Part shown: in pieces, positions 59,611-64,000 of the stretch
How positions within the stretch are numbered: position 1 is the stretch's first letter
Layout: each line of letters opens with the position of its first letter
Origin: Amycolatopsis bartoniae
Lineage (GTDB): Bacteria > Actinomycetota > Actinomycetes > Mycobacteriales > Pseudonocardiaceae
Length of the DNA stretch: 64,000 nt
NCBI RefSeq assembly: GCF_014191255.1
Contig: NZ_JACHWH010000001.1
Span: forward strand, 1,178,001-1,242,000
Direction: 5' to 3'
The notes under the pieces: model-generated
What the model was told of the DNA's origin: nothing
What the model saw: only the letters and a program-made list of their open reading frames with translations
The model's database searches: none
Made by a program: the position numbers and the translations under genes

Positions 59611-62600
59611 CGTCGAGGGCCTTCAGGATCCGCTTCGCGGACACCGGGTGGGCCGTGCCGAGGGTCTGCGCGAAGTAGCTCACCCGCAGCTCCTCCAGCA
59701 TCCAGCGCACCTCCTCCAGCTCCGGGCCCGGCCGCACGCCCGGGGGCAGCGCGTCCACCGCACGCTGGTACTCCTCCTGCAACCACTGCACGTCCCGCAG
59801 CAGTTCGACGTCCTTCGCCGCCGCGTTGCCCAGCTTGTCGACGCGCCGCTCGATCGCCCGCAGGTAGCGCACGAGGTTCGGCAGGCGGTCGAAGCCCGTC
59901 GCCGTGACGAAACCCGGGAACACCAGTGCGTCGAGCTGCTTGCGGATGTCCGCGAGCGACTCCGCCGGGCCCCGCGCGTCGGCCAGCGTGGTCTCCACGT
60001 CGTTCGCCGCGCGCAGGATCTGCTCCACTTCGGACAGTACCATGAGGACGGTCGGATTCACGCTGCCGCGCACCTTCTCCAGCAGCACCCCGAAACCGGC
60101 CTCGTCCCACACCGGGCCGCCGTTGTCGGCGATCAGCTTGTCCACCGCGCAGTTGACGCAGTCCTCCAGCAACCCGGCCACGCTGCCGTGCGGGTTGCGG
60201 CCGAGCACCAGCTTCGAGGTGTTCGACAGGTTGCGGTTGATGAACTTCATCGGCGAGGGCAGGTTCAGCCGCAGCAGCTTCCGCGTGCCCAGCCACATCT
60301 GCTGCCGCTGCTCGACCGGCGTGTCGAGCATCCGCACGGCCACCGTCTCGCCCTCGTCGACCAGCGCGGGAAACGCTTTCACCTCGTGCCCGCGCCGAGT
60401 GCTTGCGAAGACGCGAGGCAGTTCACCGAACGCGGGCTTCGTGAGCCCGGCCCGCTCGATGCTGTTGGCCGCCTTGGAGATCGTCTCCCGGACCTTCCCG
60501 CTCAGCGACCGCTTCAGCTCGGCGAGATCCTTGCCCTCGCGGAGTTTCCGCCCCCGCTCGTCGACGACGCGGAACGTCATCCGCAGGTGCTCGGGCACCG
60601 CGGACAGCTGCCACGCATCGGGCGGGACCGCCACCCCGCGCAGGTCCTCCAGCTCCGCCGCCAGCACGTCCAGCAAAGGCCCGTCCACCGGTGAGATCCT
60701 GGACAGCACGTACTTCGCGGTGTCCGGCGCCGGCACGAAGTTGCGCCGCAGCTGCTTCGGCAGGGACTTGATCAGCGTGGTGACCAGCTCCTCGCGCAGC
60801 CCCGGCACCTGCCAGTCGAACCCGTCCGGCGTGACCTGGTTGAGCACCGGCAGTGGAATGTGGACGGTCACGCCGTCGGCGTCCGCACCCGGCTCGAACT
60901 GGTAGGTCAGCGCGAGCCGCTGCGAGCCCTGCACCCACGTGTCCGGGTAGTCGGACTCGCGCACGGCGTCCGCGGCCTCGGTGACCAGCATGGCCTTCTC
61001 GAAGTTGAGCAGGTCCGGCTGGCTCTGCCGCGCCTTCTTCCACCACGTGTCGAAGTGCCGCGCCGACACGACCTCCTCGCCGACGCGCTGGTCGTAGAAC
61101 TCGAACAGCGTCTGGTCGTCCACCAGCAGGTCACGGCGGCGGGCCCGGTTCTCCAGGTCCTCGACCTCGTCGAGCAGCGCCCTGTTCTCCGCGAAGAACT
61201 GGTGGCGCGTGTCCCAGTCGCCTTCGACGAGCGCGTGGCGGATGAACAGCTCCCGCGACAGCTCCGGGTCGATGCGCCCGTAGTTCACCTTGCGGTCCAC
61301 CACGAGCGGCACGCCGTACAGCGTGACGCGCTCGCTGGCGACCACCGATCCGCGCTTGCGTTCCCAGTGCGGCTCCGAGTACGTGCGCTTGACCAGGTGC
61401 CCGGCCAGCGGCTCGACCCACTCCGGCTCGATGCGTGCGTTCACCCGCGCCCACAGCCGCGAGGTCTCGACCAGCTCCGCCGACACCAGCCAGCGCGGCT
61501 GCTTCCGGAACAGCGCCGAGCCCGGGAACACCGCGAACCGGGCGCCGCGCGCGCCGAGGTAGTCGCCCTTGTCCGGATCCTTCAGCCCGATCTGCGACAG
61601 CAGCCCGGCGAGCAGCGACACGTGCACGTTCTGCGGATCCGCGGGCTCGCTGTTGAGCGTGATGCCCAGCGGTTTCGCGAGCTGGCGCAGCTGGCTGTAG
61701 ATGTCCTGCCACTCGCGCACCCGCAGGTAGTTGAGGAACTCGTTGCGGCACAGCCTGCGGAACTGGTTGTTGGAAAGCGCTTTCTGCTGCTCCCGCAGGT
61801 ACTCCCACAGGTTGAGGTACGCCAGGAAGTCCGACGTCTTGTCGGCGAACCGGGCGTGCTGCTGCTGCGCGGCCTCCTGCTTGTCCGCCGGCCGCTCCCG
61901 CGGGTCCTGAATGGACAGTCCGGCGGTGATGATCATGACCTCGCGCACGCAGCCGTTCTTGGCCGCCTCCAGCACCATCCGGCCAAGGCGCGGGTCCACG
62001 GGCAGCTGCGCGAGCTGCCGGCCGACCTCGGTGAGCTTCTCCCCGTCGAGCGCGCCCAGCTCCTGCAGCAGCTGCTTGCCGTCGTTGATCTGGCGGCGGT
62101 CCGGCGGTTCGACGAACGGGAACGCGGCGATGTCGCCGAGGCCGAGCGCGGTCATCTGCAGGATCACCGACGCGAGGTTGGTGCGCAGGATCTCCGGATC
62201 GGTGAACTCGGGGCGCGATTCGAAGTCCGCCTCCGTGTACAGGCGGATGCAGATGCCGTCGGACGTCCGGCCGCAGCGGCCCTTGCGCTGGTTGGCCGAC
62301 GCCTGCGAAATCGGCTCGATCGGCAGCCGCTGCACCTTGGTGCGGTGGCTGTAGCGGGAGATGCGCGCGGTGCCCGGGTCGATCACGTACTTGATGCCGG
62401 GCACGGTCAGCGAGGTCTCGGCGACGTTGGTGGCCAGCACGATGCGGCGGCCGGAATGCCGCTGGAACACGCGGTGCTGGTCGGCGGCGGAGAGCCTCGC
62501 GTACAACGGAAGGACTTCCACGCCACGTCTGTCCTGTTTGGACAAGGCGTCCGCGGTGTCACGGATCTCCCGCTCCCCGGACAGGAACACGAGGATGTCG

Positions 62601-63463
62601 CCGGGGCCTTCGGCGCACAGCTCGTCCACCGCGTCGGAGATCGCCTGGACCTGGTCACGCTCCTCGGCTTCGGGCCGTTCCGGGTCGACGAGCGGGCGGT
62701 AGCGGACCTCGACCGGATAGGTGCGGCCCGACACCTCGACGATCGGCGCGTCGCCGAAGTGCTCGGCGAACCGCTCGGGGTCGATCGTCGCGGAGGTGAT
62801 GATCACCTTGAGGTCCGGGCGGCGCGGCAGGAGCTGCTTGAGGTAGCCGAGCAGGAAGTCGATGTTGAGGCTGCGCTCGTGGGCCTCGTCGATGATGATC
62901 GTGTCGTAGCGGCGCAGCATCCGGTCGGCCTGGATCTCGGCCAGCAGGATGCCGTCGGTCATCAGCTTGACGAGGGTGTCGTCGCCGCTGGTGTCGGTGA
63001 ACCGCACCTTGTAGCCGACGGTGCCGCCGAGTTCGGTGCCCAGCTCGGCGGCGATGCGCTCGGCCACGGTGCGCGCGGCGAGGCGGCGCGGCTGGGTGTG
63101 CCCGATCTGCCCGCGGACGCCGAGCCCGAGTTCGAGGCAGATCTTGGGCAGCTGCGTGGTCTTGCCGGAGCCGGTCTCCCCCGCGACGATCACGACCTGG
63201 TGGTCCCGGATCGCGGCGGCGATGTCGTCCTTGCGCTGACTGACGGGCAGCTCGGCGGGATAGGTGATCTTCGGGAGGCTCTCGCGGCGCTGCCGCACGC
63301 GCAGCTCGGCGGCCTCGACGTCGGCCGCGATCTGGCGCGCCACGCGCTCGGGGTCCCGCGCCTTGCGGGCACCGTCGAGCCGGCGACGGAGCCGGTGCTC
63401 GTCGCGCAGGGTCAACTCGGGCAGCCTGGCCCGCAGCTCGGCAAGGGGGGATGGGGTGGACAT
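59600..63463 (-). CDS. hrpA: ATP-dependent RNA helicase HrpA
   Basis: 1287 aa, matching the full-length HrpA family (about 1300). Helicase motif I VAGETGSGKTTQLPKICLEL (GETGSGKT at 95-102), motif Ia HTQPRRLAARTVAERI, motif II TIIIDEAHERSLNIDFLLGY (DEAH 192-195), motif III IITSATID, motif V VLATNVAETSLTVPGIKYVI, motif VI QRKGRCGRTSDG. Then the HA2 and OB regions and the long DUF3418 C-terminus (KSLPKQLRRNFVPAPDTAKY). DEAH-box helicase acting on mRNA and stalled ribosomes. The start is ATG 63463; a 129-bp gap separates it from the divergent VOC gene. Confidence 0.96.
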   Translation of the reverse strand: MSTPSPLAELRARLPELTLRDEHRLRRRLDGARKARDPERVARQIAADVEAAELRVRQRRESLPKITYPAELPVSQRKDDIAAAIRDHQVVIVAGETGSGKTTQLPKICLELGLGVRGQIGHTQPRRLAARTVAERIAAELGTELGGTVGYKVRFTDTSGDDTLVKLMTDGILLAEIQADRMLRRYDTIIIDEAHERSLNIDFLLGYLKQLLPRRPDLKVIITSATIDPERFAEHFGDAPIVEVSGRTYPVEVRYRPLVDPERPEAEERDQVQAISDAVDELCAEGPGDILVFLSGEREIRDTADALSKQDRRGVEVLPLYARLSAADQHRVFQRHSGRRIVLATNVAETSLTVPGIKYVIDPGTARISRYSHRTKVQRLPIEPISQASANQRKGRCGRTSDGICIRLYTEADFESRPEFTDPEILRTNLASVILQMTALGLGDIAAFPFVEPPDRRQINDGKQLLQELGALDGEKLTEVGRQLAQLPVDPRLGRMVLEAAKNGCVREVMIITAGLSIQDPRERPADKQEAAQQQHARFADKTSDFLAYLNLWEYLREQQKALSNNQFRRLCRNEFLNYLRVREWQDIYSQLRQLAKPLGITLNSEPADPQNVHVSLLAGLLSQIGLKDPDKGDYLGARGARFAVFPGSALFRKQPRWLVSAELVETSRLWARVNARIEPEWVEPLAGHLVKRTYSEPHWERKRGSVVASERVTLYGVPLVVDRKVNYGRIDPELSRELFIRHALVEGDWDTRHQFFAENRALLDEVEDLENRARRRDLLVDDQTLFEFYDQRVGEEVVSARHFDTWWKKARQSQPDLLNFEKAMLVTEAADAVRESDYPDTWVQGSQRLALTYQFEPGADADGVTVHIPLPVLNQVTPDGFDWQVPGLREELVTTLIKSLPKQLRRNFVPAPDTAKYVLSRISPVDGPLLDVLAAELEDLRGVAVPPDAWQLSAVPEHLRMTFRVVDERGRKLREGKDLAELKRSLSGKVRETISKAANSIERAGLTKPAFGELPRVFASTRRGHEVKAFPALVDEGETVAVRMLDTPVEQRQQMWLGTRKLLRLNLPSPMKFINRNLSNTSKLVLGRNPHGSVAGLLEDCVNCAVDKLIADNGGPVWDEAGFGVLLEKVRGSVNPTVLMVLSEVEQILRAANDVETTLADARGPAESLADIRKQLDALVFPGFVTATGFDRLPNLVRYLRAIERRVDKLGNAAAKDVELLRDVQWLQEEYQRAVDALPPGVRPGPELEEVRWMLEELRVSYFAQTLGTAHPVSAKRILKALDAAA

Positions 63464-63592
63464 ACGTCGTCAAGTTTAACCGGCACCAGAACGACGTGAC
63501 GGCGCCGGAGACTCTTCGGATACCGGGCGGGTCCTGTCCGCTATCGGGGCTAGCTTCGGTGGTGTTCCTTCCCGAAGCAGAAAGGCCCCACC

Positions 63593-63997
63593 GTGCAGTT
63601 CGTTTCCGTCCGCATCATCACCAACGACATCGCCCGCCTCGTGGAGTTCTACGTCCAGGCGACCGGCCTCGAAGCGCAATGGCTCGCCGAGCAGTTCGCC
63701 GAGGTCGCGAGCCCTTCGTGCACCCTGGCGATCGGCACCGCCGAGACGATGGCGCTGTTCAACCCCGGCGCGGCCGTGCCCGAGTCGAACCGGACCGTGA
63801 TCATCGAGTTCCTGGTCGAGGACGTCGACCAGGAGTACGAGCGGCTCACGAGCCTGGCCGCCGCGCCCGAGATCGTGCAGAAGCCCACCACGATGCCGTG
63901 GGGCAACCGCTCGCTGCTGTTCCGCGACCCCGACGGCAACCTCGTCAACTTCTTCACCCCGGCCACCGACGAGGCCCGCGCGCGGTTCGCCCGCTGA
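63593..63997 (+). CDS. VOC-superfamily (glyoxalase-like) protein
   Basis: 134 aa from GTG 63593, just before the right edge. Paired beta-alpha-beta modules start VSVRIITNDIARLVEFYVQA and end NRSLLFRDPDGNLVNFFTPA. The metal-ligand Glu is probably in VVIIEFLVEDVD-like strand IIEFLVEDVDQEYERL; the RDPDGN turn is the family signature. Could be a dioxygenase, a lactoylglutathione-lyase relative or a resistance protein; nothing nearby helps. The stop is at 63995-63997, three bases from the end of the window. Confidence 0.85.
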   Translation: MQFVSVRIITNDIARLVEFYVQATGLEAQWLAEQFAEVASPSCTLAIGTAETMALFNPGAAVPESNRTVIIEFLVEDVDQEYERLTSLAAAPEIVQKPTTMPWGNRSLLFRDPDGNLVNFFTPATDEARARFAR

Positions 63998-64000
63998 CGC

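Noticed and set aside
60860..63499. An 879-aa open frame on the plus strand across hrpA
   Set aside because: Antisense shadow of hrpA; no motifs, and hrpA is certain from its helicase motifs.
1..64000. CRISPR arrays, defence islands or rRNA operons
   Set aside because: No regularly spaced repeats, cas genes, restriction or toxin-antitoxin pairs, or rRNA sequence were seen.

Overview
The window is high-GC actinobacterial DNA. Gene content points to the order Pseudonocardiales (Amycolatopsis/Saccharothrix/Lentzea-like); the genus cannot be fixed from sequence alone. Supporting signs are many GTG/TTG starts, a PucR-type FasR in front of a type II fatty-acid operon, homodimeric AceE, an Lsr2-type nucleoid protein, DUF3052 and DUF3145 proteins, a Ddn-like deazaflavin oxidoreductase, a DinB/DUF664 protein (a fold linked to mycothiol-dependent enzymes) and a SARP/AfsR regulator.

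Region 1 (1-4058) is a decayed integrative element abutting the 3' end of a tRNA-Val(UAC) gene. Every recognisable gene is broken: a phosphotransferase, a TPR regulator, the C-terminus of a primase-polymerase, a RepA-like ATPase without its P-loop, an excisionase with a nonsense codon, and an integrase with an internal deletion. Only a small membrane protein is intact. From 4058 on, nearly everything is intact core genome.

Region 2 (4058-17313) is the acetyl-CoA/fatty-acid core: AhpE peroxiredoxin, a DUF3052 protein, pyruvate dehydrogenase E1 (aceE), lactate oxidation and uptake (lldD-like, lldP), PnuC, then fasR-fabD-fabH-acpP-fabF. Lactate and pyruvate become acetyl-CoA, which feeds malonyl-ACP and chain initiation/elongation.

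Region 3 (17317-29780) holds a membrane-anchored protein, DUF3145, a secreted subtilase, a Pro-rich membrane protein, a flavoprotein disulfide reductase, an Lsr2/histone-H1-like hybrid, a three-gene transhydrogenase (pntAA-pntAB-pntB), and a TetR gene divergent from a ferredoxin-reductase/acyl-desaturase pair with a palindromic operator between them. It is followed by a 496-bp non-coding stretch with long inverted repeats.

Region 4 (30277-49178) contains two NtaA-type flavin monooxygenases, a two-component system, YjbQ, a HAD hydrolase, proS, a 2-hydroxyacid dehydrogenase coupled to a SARP/AfsR-type regulator, a Ku gene, TetR/DinB/HxlR genes, a MoxR-VWA pair, DoxX, a Pro/Gln-rich membrane protein, tRNA-Arg(UCU) and an SDR.

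Region 5 (49183-63997) contains lpd (E3 of the 2-oxoacid dehydrogenases), a Ddn-like protein, LacI and TetR regulators, a histidine phosphatase, a second subtilase divergent from an XRE-like regulator, a FadD-type ligase, a family A DNA polymerase-like protein with altered motifs, hrpA, and a VOC protein running to the right edge.

No rRNA, CRISPR array, intact transposon, recognisable defence system or biosynthetic gene cluster was seen. The most interesting items are the Lsr2/H1 hybrid, the desaturase operator, the 153-nt hairpin element, the decayed tRNA-Val element and the odd polymerase.
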